The translations under genes and the position numbers were made by a program. A DNA stretch of 64,000 nt, taken from assembly GCF_000805385.1 (NCBI RefSeq), contig NZ_JTJW01000006.1:1178001-1242000 (forward strand), given 5' to 3'. Under the pieces are notes generated by a model, which ran no database searches, was not told the origin of the DNA, and worked only from the letters and a program-made list of their open reading frames with translations. Of the stretch, positions 19,201 through 28,873 are shown piece by piece (positions within the stretch are counted from its first letter, which is position 1; every line of letters starts with the position of its first letter). This stretch comes from Mycolicibacterium setense (GTDB lineage: Bacteria; Actinomycetota; Actinomycetes; Mycobacteriales; Mycobacteriaceae).

Positions 19201-22200
19201 GACCGAGGAGATCCTGGCCGGCATCTATGCCCAGATTCTGGGCCTGGACCGCGTCGGCGTCAACGATTCGTTCTTCGAACTGGGCGGCGATTCGCTGCAG
19301 GCCATGCGCCTGGTCGCCGCGCTCAACCGGACCCTGGACGCCGGGCTCGAAGAACGTGTCGTGTTCGACGCCCCGACGGTTGCCCAATTGGTGCTCCGGA
19401 TCGGCGCGGAAGAACGCAGGCAGCAGCCATTGCTGGCCGGCGAGCGGCCGGCGGTGATGCCGTTGTCCTTCGCGCAGAGCCGGTTGTGGTTCATCGACCA
19501 ATTGCAGGGGCCGTCACCGGTGTACAACCTGGCGGCAGGTCTGCGCCTCGAAGGGTCGCTCGATGTCGACGCGCTGGGCGCTGCCTTCGCGGACGTACTC
19601 GAGCGCCACGAAAGCCTGCGCACCCTGTTCCCGACAGTGGATGGAACGCCCCAGCAGCTGATCGTTCCGGCGGATCAGACCGGGTTCGCCTGGGACGTCG
19701 TCGACGCCGCGGGATGGCCGGAAAGCCGCTTACAGGATGCGATCGAGGAGGCAGCCCGGCACAGTTTCGACCTGGCTACCGAGATCCCGTTGAGCGCAAA
19801 GATTTTCCGCGTCGCAGACGACGAGCACGTACTTGTCGTGCTGGTGCACCATATCGCCGCCGACGGTTGGTCGATCACACCACTGGTGGCCGATCTGGGC
19901 AGGGCGTACGCCGGCCGGTGCGCAGGGCACGCCCCGGACTGGGAGCCACTGGCGGTCCAGTATGCGGACTACACATTGTGGCAGCGCGCGCAGCTCGGCG
20001 ATCTTGAGGACAGCGACAGCCGCATCTCCCGGCAACTGACGTTCTGGGCCGACACCCTGGCGGGCATGCCCGAGCGTCTGGCGTTGCCCACCGACCGTCC
20101 GTACCCCTTGGTGGCTGATCAGCATGGTGACCGGGTCGATGTGGAGTGGCCGGCCGACCTGCAGCAACAGGTTGCTCGGCTGGCTCGCGATCACAATGCG
20201 ACCAAATTCATGGTGGTCCAGGCGGCGCTGCTGACCCTGCTTGCGAAGCTGAGCTCCAGTTCCGATGTGGCGGTGGGCTTCCCGATTGCCGGGCGCCGTG
20301 ATCCGGCCCTCGATGATCTGGTCGGGTTCTTCGTCAACACCTTGGTACTACGCGTGGATCTGGCGGGAGATCCTAGTATCACCGAGGTGCTGGCCCAGGT
20401 ACGAGCCGGCAGCCTCAGCGCCTTCGAGCATCAAGATGTGCCCTTCGAGGTGCTCGTCGAGCGGCTCAACCCCACCCGTTCGCTGACCCATCACCCTCTG
20501 GTCCAGGTCATGTTGGCCTGGCAGAACGTTCCCGGACACGGCACGTCCGGCGGCTTCGCCCTCGGGGACCTGCGGGCCGACCAGATACCTCTGGACACCC
20601 ATACCGCCCGGATGGACCTCTCCTTCTCTCTGGCCGAACGCTGGACTGAAACCGGTGATGCCGCGGGGATTTCCGGCACGGTGGAGTTCCGCACCGACGT
20701 GTACGACACCGCTACTGTGGAAGCGCTGATCGATCGGCTGCAACGGGTGCTCACGGCGATGGCGGCCGACCCGACCCGGCGCTTGTCGACGATCGACGTG
20801 GTCGATCCGGACGAACAGGTGCGCCTGGCCACGGTGGGTAACCGAGCAGCCCTGACCGGCCCGTCGCCCGCGCCGATGTCGATTCCGGCGCTGTTCGACA
20901 CACAGGTGGCCCGAGACCCTGGCGCGGTGGCTGTCAGCTTCGAGGGCAGCCACATCACCTACGGAGACCTCGACCGGGCCGCTAACCGGTTGGCGCACCT
21001 GCTCATCGAGCAGGGCGCGGGGCCGGGGCAACAGGTCGCGCTGTTGTTCTCCCGGTCGGTCGAGGCGATCGTCGCGATCTTCGCGGTGCTCAAAACCGGT
21101 GCGGCGTATGTACCGATCGACCCCGCGGTGCCCGATACCCGATTGGACTTCGTGCTCAGCGATTCCGCGCCGCTGGCAGCGGTCACCACCACGGATCTGG
21201 CCGATCGGCTGTCCGGGCATGAACTGAGCGTGGTCGCGATCGACGACGCCGCGGTGGCCGGGCAGCCCGATACCGCCGTGCCGGGACCCGCGCCGGACGA
21301 TATCGCCTACCTGATCTACACCTCGGGCACCACGGGCGTGCCCAAGGGGGTGGCGATCCCGCACCGCAACGTGACCCGACTCCTGCAGGCACTGGACGGG
21401 TATCTCGAACTGTCGACGGAACAGGTTTGGGCGCATTGCCATTCGCTGGCCTTCGACTTCTCCGTGTGGGAGATTTTCGGCGCCCTGCTGCACGGTGGGC
21501 GGGTGGTCGTGGTGTCGGATTCGGTGGCGCGGTCTCCTGAGGAGCTCCACGCCCTGCTGATCGATGAACGCGTCAGCGTGTTGAGCCAGACGCCATCGGC
21601 GTTCTATGCGCTGCAGACCGTGGACGAACTCTCGCCGGCATCCGGGTCTGAGCTCGAACTCGACCTGGTCGTGTTCGGTGGTGAGGCGCTCGACCCCACG
21701 CGCTTGGCTGAGTGGCTGCAGGACCATCCGGCATTGCCGCGGTTGATCAACATGTACGGCATCACCGAGACGACGGTGCATGCCTCGTTCCGTGAGATCA
21801 CGTCCGCTGACGTCGAAGCGGCGGTCAGCCCGATCGGCGTTCCGCTGAGTCATCTGGCTTTTTTCGTGCTCGACCGTTGGCTGCGGCCGATGCCGGTCGG
21901 TGTCGTGGGCGAGTTGTACGTGGCCGGTGCGGGTTTGGCGGCCGGCTACGTGGGTCGGCCGGGCTTGAGCGCGTCGCGGTTTGTGGCCTGCCCGTTCGGG
22001 ACACCGGGAACGCGGATGTATCGCACCGGGGATCTGGTCTGCTGGCGCCAGGACGGGGAACTGCACTACCTGGGACGTGCCGATGAACAGGTCAAGATCC
22101 GTGGTTATCGCATCGAATTGGGCGAGATCCAATCGGCACTGACAGCTTTGGACGGTGTCGAGCAGGCCGTCGTGATCGCGCGTGAGGAGCGCCCCGGCGA

Positions 22201-25200
22201 CAAGCGCCTGGTCGGCTACGTCACCGGGCCCGCCGATCCTGCCGAGTTGCGTGCGGCACTGGGGGAGACGCTGCCGCCCTACATGGTGCCCGTCGCGGTT
22301 GTCGCCATCGACGCGTTGCCGTTGACGGTCAACGGCAAACTCGACACCCGTGCGCTGCCGGCGCCCGAATACCAGGACGTCGACCACTACCGCGCCCCGG
22401 CCACCCGCATCGAAGAGCTGCTCGCCGATATCTTCGCCCAGGTCCTCGGGCTGGAGCAGGTCGGCGTCGACGATTCGTTCTTCGACCTTGGTGGCGACAG
22501 CATTTCGGCCATCCAGGTGATCTGGCGTGCCCACAGTGCCGGCCTGACGGGTCGCCCGCGCGACATCTTCGTGCAGCAGACCGTTGCCCGGTTGGCGCGG
22601 GTGGTGAGGATGGCCGACAACACCGGCAGCGTGACCGACGTGGGGCTCGGCCCGGTGGTGGCGACCCCGATCATGTTGTGGCTCAAGAGCCTGGAAAGTC
22701 CCGGTGGCCCGATCGACGAGTTCAACCAGACCGTGGTGCTGCAAGCCCCGGCCGGTGCCACCGACGCCGACGTGGTGATCGTGTTGCAGGCGTTGCTCGA
22801 TCGGCACGGCATGCTGCGCCTGCGCGCCGCGGACGACGGGGCGGGCGGATGGTCGCTGACAGTGCCGGACGCCGAAGCGGTGGACGCGCGCGCGTACCTG
22901 TGCACCGTGGACCTGTTGACCGAGGACGCCCTGGCGGCGGCGCGATCACGGTTGGATCCTGCCGCCGGCGTGATGGTGAGCGCGGTGTGGAGCTCGTCCA
23001 CGGGACAGCTGGCATTGGTCGTCCACCATTTGGCCATCGACGGCGTGTCGTGGCGAATTGTCTTGGAGGACATCAACATCGCCTGGACGCAGCATCGCGG
23101 CGGACAACCCGTGCTGCTGCCCCCGGCGGGCACGTCGTTTCCGAGATGGGCCGAACTGCTGTCGGAGTACGCCCGTCATCCCGACGTCGTCGCCCACGTC
23201 GACGTGTGGCGGCAGGTGGCATCGATCCCCGCCGCGTTGCCGGCACCGCAACCGGCCGATGACACGTTCGCCACCGCGGGTTACCTGACCGAGTTCCTGG
23301 ATGCGGAGACCACCCACATGCTGCTCGGCGACGTGCCTGCGGCATTTCACGCCGGGGTGCACGAGATCCTGTTGATCGCTTTCGCTTTGGCGTGGGCACA
23401 GTACCTGGGTACCGGCGGCGCCCCGATCGCGATCGACGTGGAGGGTCACGGGCGCCAGGACGATGTGGCCGGTCTGGGCGGTGGTGAGGACAGAGGTGTC
23501 GACGTGTCCCGCACCGTCGGGTGGTTCACCACCAAGTACCCGGTGTCGTTGAGCTTCGGCGGCCGGGGCGGGGGGCTGCGCTGGACTCAGGTGGTGGCCG
23601 GTGATGCGGCGCTCGGTGCGGTGATCAAAGACGCCAAAGAGCAACTTCGATCCCTGCCCGACGGGCTGACCTACGGTCTGCTGCGCTATCTCAACCCCGA
23701 AAAGGAGCTGCCGGCAGCCGATCCCGTGATCGGATTCAACTATCTCGGACGGCTGGGCTCCCCGGCGGCCTATGCGTCTGGTGACGTATGGCGCTTCAGC
23801 CAGGAAGGCCTGTCGTTGACCGGCGCCGCCGGAGCGATGCCGATCGTGCTGGCGCACTCCGTCGAGCTCAACGCCGTCACGATCGACACCGACACCGGTC
23901 CGCATCTGAACGCCACCTGGACGTGGGCTCCCAGTGCGCTGGATCGCACGGCCGTCACCCGCATCAGCCGGTTGTGGTTCGACGCGCTGGCAGGCATCTG
24001 CGCCCACGTCAGGCGCGGCGGGGGCGGGCTGACGCCGTCGGACATCGCGCCGGCCCGGCTGAGCCAGCAGCAGATCGACGCCCTCTACGATGAATTTCCC
24101 ATCGCCGACGTGCTTCTCTTGACGCCCCTGCAGCAGGGACTTCTGTACCACGCCGGCATCGCGAACAGCTCCGGCGACGACGTCTACGCGGTGCAGCTGG
24201 ATCTGGCATTGAGCGGTCCGCTCGACGTTCCGCGGCTCCGCGATGCCGTGCAAACAGTGGTCCGCCGGCATCCGCATCTGGCGGCCCGTTTCTGCCCCCA
24301 ATTCGAGCAACCCGTGCAGGTCATTCCCGCCGACCCGGTGCCGCCCTGGCGGTATGTCGAGTTGGGCGCCAAGGGGATTGGCGTCGACGACGAGATTCAG
24401 CAGATATGTGCGGCCGAGCGCGCGGCGGTGTGCGATCTGGAGAACCAACCTGCCTTCCGGGCCGCGCTCATTCGCCTCGCGGACGGCCGGCACCGGTTCG
24501 TCCTGACCAACCATCACATCGTGCTCGACGGATGGTCGATGCCGATTCTGATGCAGGAGATCTTCGCCTGCTACCAGGGTCTGCGGCTGCCGGCGGCCTC
24601 GCCGTACCGCAGTTTCATGACGTGGTTGTCCGAACGCGATCATCATGCCGCCCACGCGGCATGGCGTGAGGTGCTGGCCGGTTTCGACACCCCGATTCTG
24701 GTCGGACCGCCGCAGAGGCTGCGGTTCGGGGAGCGATGCGTCGCCTTGTATCGGGTGCCTGCGAAGACCACGCGGGCCCTCACCAAACTGGCCCGCGCGC
24801 ATCGCACCACCGTCAACGTCGTACTGCAGGGTGCCTGGGCGCTCCTGCTGAGCTCGCTGACCGGCCACCGTGACGTCGCATTCGGAACTGTCGTCTCGGG
24901 CAGACCTCCCGAGGTCGACGGTGCGGATTCGATGGTCGGTCTGCTGATCAACACCGTGCCGGTGCGGGCCACCTTCACACCGGACACCACCACGGCCGAT
25001 CTGCTCGATCAACTACAGAGCGCCCACAACGACACGCTCGAGCACCAGCACGTGGCGCTCAGCGACATCCACCGCATGACCGGCCAGGACAGCCTGTTCG
25101 ACACCGTGTTCGTCTACGAGAACTATCCGACCGAGGCCAAGGCGCAACCGGATGGCGACGGCTTGACCATCACCGGTTTCAGCAGCCGCGACTACTACCA

Positions 25201-25702
25201 CTATCCGATCTCGGTGCAAGCCGGGCCGGGCCGCGAATTGGAACTCCGCGTCCAATACGACACCGATGTCTTCGACGCGGAAACCATCGAAGCGCTGATG
25301 GAGCGCTTCAAGAAAGTCCTGGTGGAGATGGCCGCCCATCCCGGGCGCCGCGTGTCGTCGCTGGGTCCGTTGACGAAGACCGACCGGTTGGACGCGTGGG
25401 GCCGCACGCCGGTGCCGCCGTCCGACGTCACCGATACGGATACCGATACCGACGGTGCCTACTGCCCTCCGGCCACCTTGATCGAGCAGATTCTGGCCAG
25501 CATCTTTGCCGAGGTGCTGGGCGTGGACCGCGTCGGGGTGGACGAGTCGTTCTTCGATTCGGGCGGCGATTCGATTTCTGCGATGCGCGCCATCGCCGCG
25601 ATCAACGGGGCCCTCGACGTCGAAATCACGATGCTGACGCTGGTCGACGCCCCGTCCGTACGGAGGTTGGCTCAGGAGTTGTCCAACGCATCCGCTCTGT
25701 GA
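16295..25702 (+). CDS. Non-ribosomal peptide synthetase, C-A-T-C-A-T-E-C-T
   Basis: 3135 residues. Domains read from motifs: starter-position C1 (HHIAIDG, 137-143); A1 ([11 protein letters not shown], from 605; [10 protein letters not shown]); T1 (GGDSL, Ser1000); C2 (HHIAADG, 1185-1191); A2 ([11 protein letters not shown], from 1675); T2 (GGDSI, Ser2069); E (HHLAIDG, 2244-2250, with VGWFTTKYP and FNYLGR); C3 (HHIVLDG, from 2740); T3 (GGDSI, Ser3093). Both A domains read DFWSVGMVHK at the ten pocket positions, close to the Thr code DFWNIGMVHK. C1 at the very N-terminus suggests N-acylation of the first residue, as in lipopeptide synthetases. The protein ends after T3: no third A domain, thioesterase or reductase. 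A short Asp-Thr repeat lies between C3 and T3. The GPL synthetases Mps1/Mps2 instead have four A domains, so this makes a different product. Confidence 0.95.
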   Translation: MESDHGRLPLTRGQLDIWLSEETGLAGVKWQLGMLARIDGVIEHEVFERAIRHVVREAEPLRATFTEVDGQVFQRVVDHPDVELLRHDLTGSSDPARDAYRVASSIRQTPMALSGPLFKFALLQTRADEFYFFVCCHHIAIDGIGMGLVCHQIAAVYTAMADDAPLPPAIFGSLKSLIECESDYEATDDYLDDQAYWAKNVLPENDQRYGSALAVANAIGEYEPSAPIQLASSVVARARGLAKALGVRRASVITAAYALLVHGEVGGSAVALDFPVSRRVHPQALMVPGMVSGVVPLILELSPRSTVADLCGHVDQQIRDALRHQRFPLRAIENKSRFQGTGEPSTRPAINFIPTIPIADFHGAPGSGTVTHTGLVDQFGLVFLQKDDELFLSTTGVGQLFVGCDARDLADRFERVLSSMTADPGRLLPAVDVRQPPDELDACGNRAALGVALPVSVSIPELFSEQVARDPGALAVSFGDGSMSYRGLDSASNRLAQLLVEQGVGPGLRVALLFSRSVDAVVAILGVLKTGAAYVPVDPSVPDARLDFVLADSGASVAVTTADLAHRLGGHNLTVIDVNGRAVYSRPCTAPEVAVAPDDVAYVIYTSGTTGVPKGVAIAHRNVIRLLDAIGRDVKLSAGQVWAQCHSLAFDFSVWEIFGALLHGGRLVVVPESVTRSAEELHALLIAERVGVLSQTPSAFYALQAVDATQPENPMALKVVVFGGEALDPSRLGPWLTEHPRLPRLINMYGITETTVHASLREITAADVGRAVSPIGVPLADLAFFVLDDWLRPVPAGAVGELYVAGAGLGYGYVGRAELTSTRYVACPFGRTGMPATRMYRTGDLVSWGADGQLRYLGRADEQVKIRGYRIELGEVQAALTELDGVGQAVVIAREDRPGDKRLVGYITGPADPAVLRAALGEKLPPYMVPAAVVSIDALPLTVNGKLDKKALPAPEYQHRDDYRGPSTPTEEILAGIYAQILGLDRVGVNDSFFELGGDSLQAMRLVAALNRTLDAGLEERVVFDAPTVAQLVLRIGAEERRQQPLLAGERPAVMPLSFAQSRLWFIDQLQGPSPVYNLAAGLRLEGSLDVDALGAAFADVLERHESLRTLFPTVDGTPQQLIVPADQTGFAWDVVDAAGWPESRLQDAIEEAARHSFDLATEIPLSAKIFRVADDEHVLVVLVHHIAADGWSITPLVADLGRAYAGRCAGHAPDWEPLAVQYADYTLWQRAQLGDLEDSDSRISRQLTFWADTLAGMPERLALPTDRPYPLVADQHGDRVDVEWPADLQQQVARLARDHNATKFMVVQAALLTLLAKLSSSSDVAVGFPIAGRRDPALDDLVGFFVNTLVLRVDLAGDPSITEVLAQVRAGSLSAFEHQDVPFEVLVERLNPTRSLTHHPLVQVMLAWQNVPGHGTSGGFALGDLRADQIPLDTHTARMDLSFSLAERWTETGDAAGISGTVEFRTDVYDTATVEALIDRLQRVLTAMAADPTRRLSTIDVVDPDEQVRLATVGNRAALTGPSPAPMSIPALFDTQVARDPGAVAVSFEGSHITYGDLDRAANRLAHLLIEQGAGPGQQVALLFSRSVEAIVAIFAVLKTGAAYVPIDPAVPDTRLDFVLSDSAPLAAVTTTDLADRLSGHELSVVAIDDAAVAGQPDTAVPGPAPDDIAYLIYTSGTTGVPKGVAIPHRNVTRLLQALDGYLELSTEQVWAHCHSLAFDFSVWEIFGALLHGGRVVVVSDSVARSPEELHALLIDERVSVLSQTPSAFYALQTVDELSPASGSELELDLVVFGGEALDPTRLAEWLQDHPALPRLINMYGITETTVHASFREITSADVEAAVSPIGVPLSHLAFFVLDRWLRPMPVGVVGELYVAGAGLAAGYVGRPGLSASRFVACPFGTPGTRMYRTGDLVCWRQDGELHYLGRADEQVKIRGYRIELGEIQSALTALDGVEQAVVIAREERPGDKRLVGYVTGPADPAELRAALGETLPPYMVPVAVVAIDALPLTVNGKLDTRALPAPEYQDVDHYRAPATRIEELLADIFAQVLGLEQVGVDDSFFDLGGDSISAIQVIWRAHSAGLTGRPRDIFVQQTVARLARVVRMADNTGSVTDVGLGPVVATPIMLWLKSLESPGGPIDEFNQTVVLQAPAGATDADVVIVLQALLDRHGMLRLRAADDGAGGWSLTVPDAEAVDARAYLCTVDLLTEDALAAARSRLDPAAGVMVSAVWSSSTGQLALVVHHLAIDGVSWRIVLEDINIAWTQHRGGQPVLLPPAGTSFPRWAELLSEYARHPDVVAHVDVWRQVASIPAALPAPQPADDTFATAGYLTEFLDAETTHMLLGDVPAAFHAGVHEILLIAFALAWAQYLGTGGAPIAIDVEGHGRQDDVAGLGGGEDRGVDVSRTVGWFTTKYPVSLSFGGRGGGLRWTQVVAGDAALGAVIKDAKEQLRSLPDGLTYGLLRYLNPEKELPAADPVIGFNYLGRLGSPAAYASGDVWRFSQEGLSLTGAAGAMPIVLAHSVELNAVTIDTDTGPHLNATWTWAPSALDRTAVTRISRLWFDALAGICAHVRRGGGGLTPSDIAPARLSQQQIDALYDEFPIADVLLLTPLQQGLLYHAGIANSSGDDVYAVQLDLALSGPLDVPRLRDAVQTVVRRHPHLAARFCPQFEQPVQVIPADPVPPWRYVELGAKGIGVDDEIQQICAAERAAVCDLENQPAFRAALIRLADGRHRFVLTNHHIVLDGWSMPILMQEIFACYQGLRLPAASPYRSFMTWLSERDHHAAHAAWREVLAGFDTPILVGPPQRLRFGERCVALYRVPAKTTRALTKLARAHRTTVNVVLQGAWALLLSSLTGHRDVAFGTVVSGRPPEVDGADSMVGLLINTVPVRATFTPDTTTADLLDQLQSAHNDTLEHQHVALSDIHRMTGQDSLFDTVFVYENYPTEAKAQPDGDGLTITGFSSRDYYHYPISVQAGPGRELELRVQYDTDVFDAETIEALMERFKKVLVEMAAHPGRRVSSLGPLTKTDRLDAWGRTPVPPSDVTDTDTDTDGAYCPPATLIEQILASIFAEVLGVDRVGVDESFFDSGGDSISAMRAIAAINGALDVEITMLTLVDAPSVRRLAQELSNASAL

Positions 25703-25704
25703 CG

Positions 25705-25730
25705 GACCGGCCGCTCACGCGCGGCCGGTC
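25705..25730. terminator. Strong hairpin terminator after the NRPS
   Basis: Perfect 10-bp stem GACCGGCCGC (25705-25714) and GCGGCCGGTC (25721-25730) with a 6-base loop, starting 3 bases after the NRPS stop and touching the stop of the convergent gene. There is no U-tract; likely bidirectional. Confidence 0.7.
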
Positions 25731-26403
25731 ACCACATGTAGGGCACCAGGCGGTAGCGCGCCTTCTCCGCGTATTCGCGGTATCCGTCCAATTCTGCGAC
25801 GAGCAGCTTTTCCTCATCCCGGATGCGGAAGATGAGCACGATGAGGCCGGGTATGACAGGCAGAAGTCCCCAGTAGGAGCCGAGCGCCAGGGGGAAGCCG
25901 ACGATGGTCAGCACGTTGCCGGTGTACATGGGGTGACGTACCAGCCCATACAGGCCGGTGGAGGCCAGCTTCTGGTCTGTCTCCACCTGCACGGTGGACG
26001 CCGCGAAGCTGTTCTGGATGACCACCAGGCTCGTGACACCGAGCCCGACGGCTACCAGAACGTCGCCGGCCACGCAGATCGCCCCTGGTACCGACGACCA
26101 ATCGAAGCGGTGGTCCAGGGCGCTGACCACCACCATCGTCGCCAGCGACAGGTACCAGGCGGCGATCAGGACCTTCTGCACCACTCGGCTTTCGGCAGCC
26201 GGTCCTGCGTGCTTACGCCGTTGGTGTGCCTCGGGATCTGCGCGTTGCAGGTAGATGCTGGGGATCCACGTCGAAAGCGCGAACACCACGAGAAACACCC
26301 AGGCTTGCCAGAAGTCGAGGGTTCCGGCGAGTGAGAACAGGACCAACCCGAAGACGATGAGTTCGATCAGCCCGAATGCCACCACTCGCGCAACGGCTTT
26401 CAC
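25729..26403 (-). CDS. Isoprenylcysteine carboxyl methyltransferase (ICMT/PEMT)-like membrane protein
   Basis: 224 residues with about five membrane helices. The C-terminal half has the SAM-binding signature of the family: LYGLVRHPMYTGN, then a later R-x-R-D-E-E. Start GTG 26403 has GGAGG 4 bases upstream. Family members methylate prenylcysteine carboxyl groups, phospholipids or other membrane substrates; in bacteria most are uncharacterised. It lies between the NRPS and the tRNA, on the opposite strand, so it could be either the last cargo gene of the lipopeptide locus or the first gene of the chromosomal flank. Confidence 0.85.
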   Translation of the reverse strand: MKAVARVVAFGLIELIVFGLVLFSLAGTLDFWQAWVFLVVFALSTWIPSIYLQRADPEAHQRRKHAGPAAESRVVQKVLIAAWYLSLATMVVVSALDHRFDWSSVPGAICVAGDVLVAVGLGVTSLVVIQNSFAASTVQVETDQKLASTGLYGLVRHPMYTGNVLTIVGFPLALGSYWGLLPVIPGLIVLIFRIRDEEKLLVAELDGYREYAEKARYRLVPYMW

Positions 26404-26593
26404 GAATCCTCCTGTCGTTCACCGCAGCACAGACCGCGGCGGGCGCAACAACGCTCGGCTCAACCTACCGTCGGTCAGTCCGCAGGAGGGTGCGATTGGT
26501 CTCAAGGGCTGAGCGGGATGTTCGGCGCCGCGCTGATCGGGTATCTGCCCGCCGCGCTCGTCGCCTGCGCCACTGCCATTGAATGACAGCGTG

Positions 26594-26670
26594 TGGTGCC
26601 CTCGGTGAGATTCGAACTCACACTGTACGGGTTTTGAATCCGTTTCCTCTGCCAGTTGGGATACGAGGGC
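26594..26670 (-). tRNA. tRNA with CAA anticodon (tRNA-Leu by anticodon), short variable loop
   Basis: 77 bases including encoded CCA. Acceptor stem GCCCTCG/CGAGGGC is perfect, T-arm GTGAG-TTCGAAT-CTCAC is perfect, discriminator is A. The anticodon loop TTCAAAA gives anticodon CAA (Leu, codon TTG); its stem has four pairs plus an A-C mismatch next to the loop. The D-stem is imperfect, and there are two A residues before the anticodon stem. The variable loop is only about 5 bases, whereas bacterial tRNA-Leu normally has a long variable arm. The 3' end points towards the lipopeptide locus. Confidence 0.88.
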
Positions 26671-26753
26671 GTGCCGATCAGTACTGCGGCCTACCACCAT
26701 AGAGGATGGACCCGCGGTCGCCGAACGGTGGCCTCCACGACACAATGTTCCCC

Positions 26754-27380
26754 ATGACCGGGTCACCGAACGACGCTGACAGCCCCCGCCGCGTGCTCAT
26801 CGCCGAGGATGAGGCGCTCATCCGGCTCGACCTCGCGGAGATGCTCCGTGAGGAGGGCTACGAGGTCGTCGGTCAGGCGGGTGACGGCCAGGAGGCTGTC
26901 GAGCTCGCCGAGTCGCTACGCCCGGACCTGGTGATCATGGACGTGAAGATGCCGCGCCGCGACGGCATCGATGCGGCCTCTGAGATCGCCAGCAAGCGCA
27001 TCGCCCCGATCGTCATCCTGACGGCGTTCAGCCAGCGGGAGCTGGTCGAACGGGCCCGCGATGCCGGGGCGATGGCCTACCTGGTCAAGCCGTTCAGCAT
27101 CACCGATCTGGTGCCGGCGATCGAGGTGGCGGTCAGCCGGTTCAGCGAGATCTCCGCGCTGGAAAACGAAGTGGCGACGCTCGGCGATCGGCTGGAGACC
27201 CGCAAGCTCGTCGAGCGGGCCAAGGGTTTGCTGCAGAGCAAACACCAGATGACCGAGCCCGAGGCGTTCAAGTGGATTCAGCGGGCCGCGATGGACCGCC
27301 GAACCACCATGAAACGCGTGGCCGAAGTCGTGCTGGAGACGCTCGAAGATTCCGAGGAAGCGTCCGCGCCGGAGAACTGA
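26754..27380 (+). CDS. pdtaR: Two-component response regulator with ANTAR RNA-binding domain
   Basis: 208 residues from ATG 26754. Receiver domain at residues about 13-130 with acidic pocket A-E-D-E, phospho-acceptor D63 (VIMDVKMP) and conserved Thr/Lys (LTAF, VKPF). A linker helix is followed by an ANTAR domain (KLVERAKGLLQSKHQMTEPEAF...MDRRTTMKRVAEVVL). It is nearly co-linear with M. tuberculosis Rv1626 PdtaR, whose N-terminus MTG matches this start; the in-frame GTG/ATG codons upstream are therefore not used. Established function: PdtaR, phosphorylated by PdtaS, binds dual-hairpin RNAs and relieves termination of target genes. It is chromosomal core and marks the right flank of the lipopeptide locus. 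The kinase gene is not in the window. Confidence 0.95.
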   Translation: MTGSPNDADSPRRVLIAEDEALIRLDLAEMLREEGYEVVGQAGDGQEAVELAESLRPDLVIMDVKMPRRDGIDAASEIASKRIAPIVILTAFSQRELVERARDAGAMAYLVKPFSITDLVPAIEVAVSRFSEISALENEVATLGDRLETRKLVERAKGLLQSKHQMTEPEAFKWIQRAAMDRRTTMKRVAEVVLETLEDSEEASAPEN

Positions 27381-27512
27381 TCGGCGGCCCCGGTTGTTAA
27401 TTGTGCGTTTCTGCCGGGCCGATATTCCGCGTTCAGCCAGTACCCGCGAGAGAACCATTCACTCAACATCCCGCACTGCGGCCGGTGGTTGGCTATGTTC
27501 TACCCGAAGCAT

Positions 27513-27544
27513 CGGCGCCCGACCTTCACAAGGTCAGGGCGCCG
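27513..27544 (+). other. Hairpin in the leader of the ABC binding-protein gene
   Basis: CGGCGCCCGACCTT (27513-27526) pairs with AAGGTC-A-GGGCGCCG (27530-27544) with a 3-base loop and one bulged A. It ends 33 bases before the GTG of the binding protein and 133 bases after pdtaR, so it lies in the probable 5' leader rather than acting as the pdtaR terminator. Confidence 0.5.
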
Positions 27545-27577
27545 GTGCCGCTGACAACTCTGACCCGGAGGTGAAGC

Positions 27578-28789
27578 GTGCGCGGTCGCGTGGCACGGAA
27601 AGCATTTGCTCTCGGAAGTGCGGGTGTGGTTGCGCTGGCGATTGCCGGCTGCAACCAATCCTCGCCGGAAGGTGAGACATCGCAGACCGATTTGAAGATC
27701 GTCGAGAAGGTTCAGATCGACGAGAACGGCGCCGAGGTCAAGGCGGCCGCCGATGTCGCCCCCGCCGATCCCGCCGGTGACGGCAAGGCCAACTGCCCGC
27801 CGGTGATGATCGGCATGATGGGCGCGCTCAACGGTCCGGACGCTGCGCTCGGCATCAACATCAAGAACGGTGTGCAGCTGGCGATCGACAAGCACAACGC
27901 GGCCAACGCCCATTGCCAGGTGCAGCTCAAGAGCTTTGACACCGAAGGCGATCCGCAGAAGGCCACCGGCGTGGCCCCGCAGATCGTCGACGAGGCGTTC
28001 ATCGTCGGCCTGATCGGGCCGGCGTTCTCCGGCGAGACCAAGGCCACCGGTGACGTGTTCAACCAGGCCGGCCTGGTCGCGGCCACCGCGTCGGCCACCA
28101 ACGTCACGTTGAGTGAGAACGGGTGGCGGACCTTCTTCCGTGGCCTGGCCAACGACGGCGTCCAGGGGCCTGCGGTGGCGAACTACCTCAAGAACACTTT
28201 GGGCCACAAGAAGGTGTGCGTGGTCGACGACAGCACCGACTACGGCCTCGGCCTGGCCCAGGCTGTGCGTGAAACCCTTGGCCCGGTTGCAGATTCGTCG
28301 TGCAACATCTCGGTGAAGAAGGGGGACAAGGAGTTCTCGGCCGCGGTCACCCAGATCAAGGGTGCCGCTCCTGATTCGGTGTTCTACAGCGGCTATTACT
28401 CCGAGGCCGCGCCCATCGTTCAGCAGCTCAAGGACGGCGGTGTGACGGCGACGTTCGTCAGCGCCGACGGCACCAAGGACCCGGAGTTCGTCAAGCAGGC
28501 CGGCGAATCGTCGAAGGGTGCCCTGCTGTCGTGCCCGTGCGGTCCGGCCACCGGGGCGTTCGCCGACGAGTACACCAAGAAGTTCAACCAGGCGCCCGGC
28601 ACCTACAGCACCGAGGGTTATGACCTGGGCACCATCCTGCTCAAGGGCATCGATTCCGGTGCCATCACCCGGCCGGCTCTGCTGGACTTCGTCCGCAAGT
28701 ACGGGGGCCAGGGGGTGGGCCGCAAGTACCAGTGGACCGACAAGGGCGAGCTCACCACCACGCTGATCTGGATGTACGAAGTCAAGTAG
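27578..28789 (+). CDS. Branched-chain amino-acid-type ABC transporter substrate-binding lipoprotein
   Basis: 403 residues. Signal peptide with lipobox ALAIAGC, lipid-attached Cys at residue 25. The mature protein is a type I periplasmic-binding fold of the LivJ/LivK/UrtA kind (IGMMGALNGPDAALGINIKNGV, KVCVVDDSTDYG). Start GTG 27578 has GGAGG 6 bases upstream. First gene of a five-gene operon with two permeases and two ATPases. Substrate class from family: branched-chain amino acids or other small polar compounds (urea, amides); the exact ligand is not readable. A strong hairpin separates it from the permeases. Confidence 0.93.
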   Translation: MRGRVARKAFALGSAGVVALAIAGCNQSSPEGETSQTDLKIVEKVQIDENGAEVKAAADVAPADPAGDGKANCPPVMIGMMGALNGPDAALGINIKNGVQLAIDKHNAANAHCQVQLKSFDTEGDPQKATGVAPQIVDEAFIVGLIGPAFSGETKATGDVFNQAGLVAATASATNVTLSENGWRTFFRGLANDGVQGPAVANYLKNTLGHKKVCVVDDSTDYGLGLAQAVRETLGPVADSSCNISVKKGDKEFSAAVTQIKGAAPDSVFYSGYYSEAAPIVQQLKDGGVTATFVSADGTKDPEFVKQAGESSKGALLSCPCGPATGAFADEYTKKFNQAPGTYSTEGYDLGTILLKGIDSGAITRPALLDFVRKYGGQGVGRKYQWTDKGELTTTLIWMYEVK

Positions 28790-28798
28790 CCGACCAGG

Positions 28799-28841
28799 CG
28801 AAACGCGTCCGAGACCTCTCCCTGGACTCGGACGCGTTTCG
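28799..28841 (+). terminator. Intra-operon 15-bp hairpin (partial terminator or mRNA-stabilising)
   Basis: CGAAACGCGTCCGAG (28799-28813) and CTCGGACGCGTTTCG (28827-28841) are perfectly complementary around a 13-base loop, between the binding protein (stop at 28789) and the first permease (start 28874). Such hairpins usually keep binding-protein mRNA more abundant than that of the membrane parts. Confidence 0.75.
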
Positions 28842-28873
28842 TTACACACCACGAACTCAGGAGCCGCCGCCGG

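Noticed and set aside
16925..25012. Very long open frames on the minus strand opposite the NRPS
   Set aside because: They have the reverse-frame composition expected opposite a high-GC coding gene (Arg/Gln/His-rich), no ribosome sites and no domains.
27513..27544. Idea that the leader hairpin is an ANTAR target of PdtaR
   Set aside because: ANTAR targets are two adjacent stems with six-base loops of the A-x-x-G-x-x kind; this is one long stem with a three-base loop.
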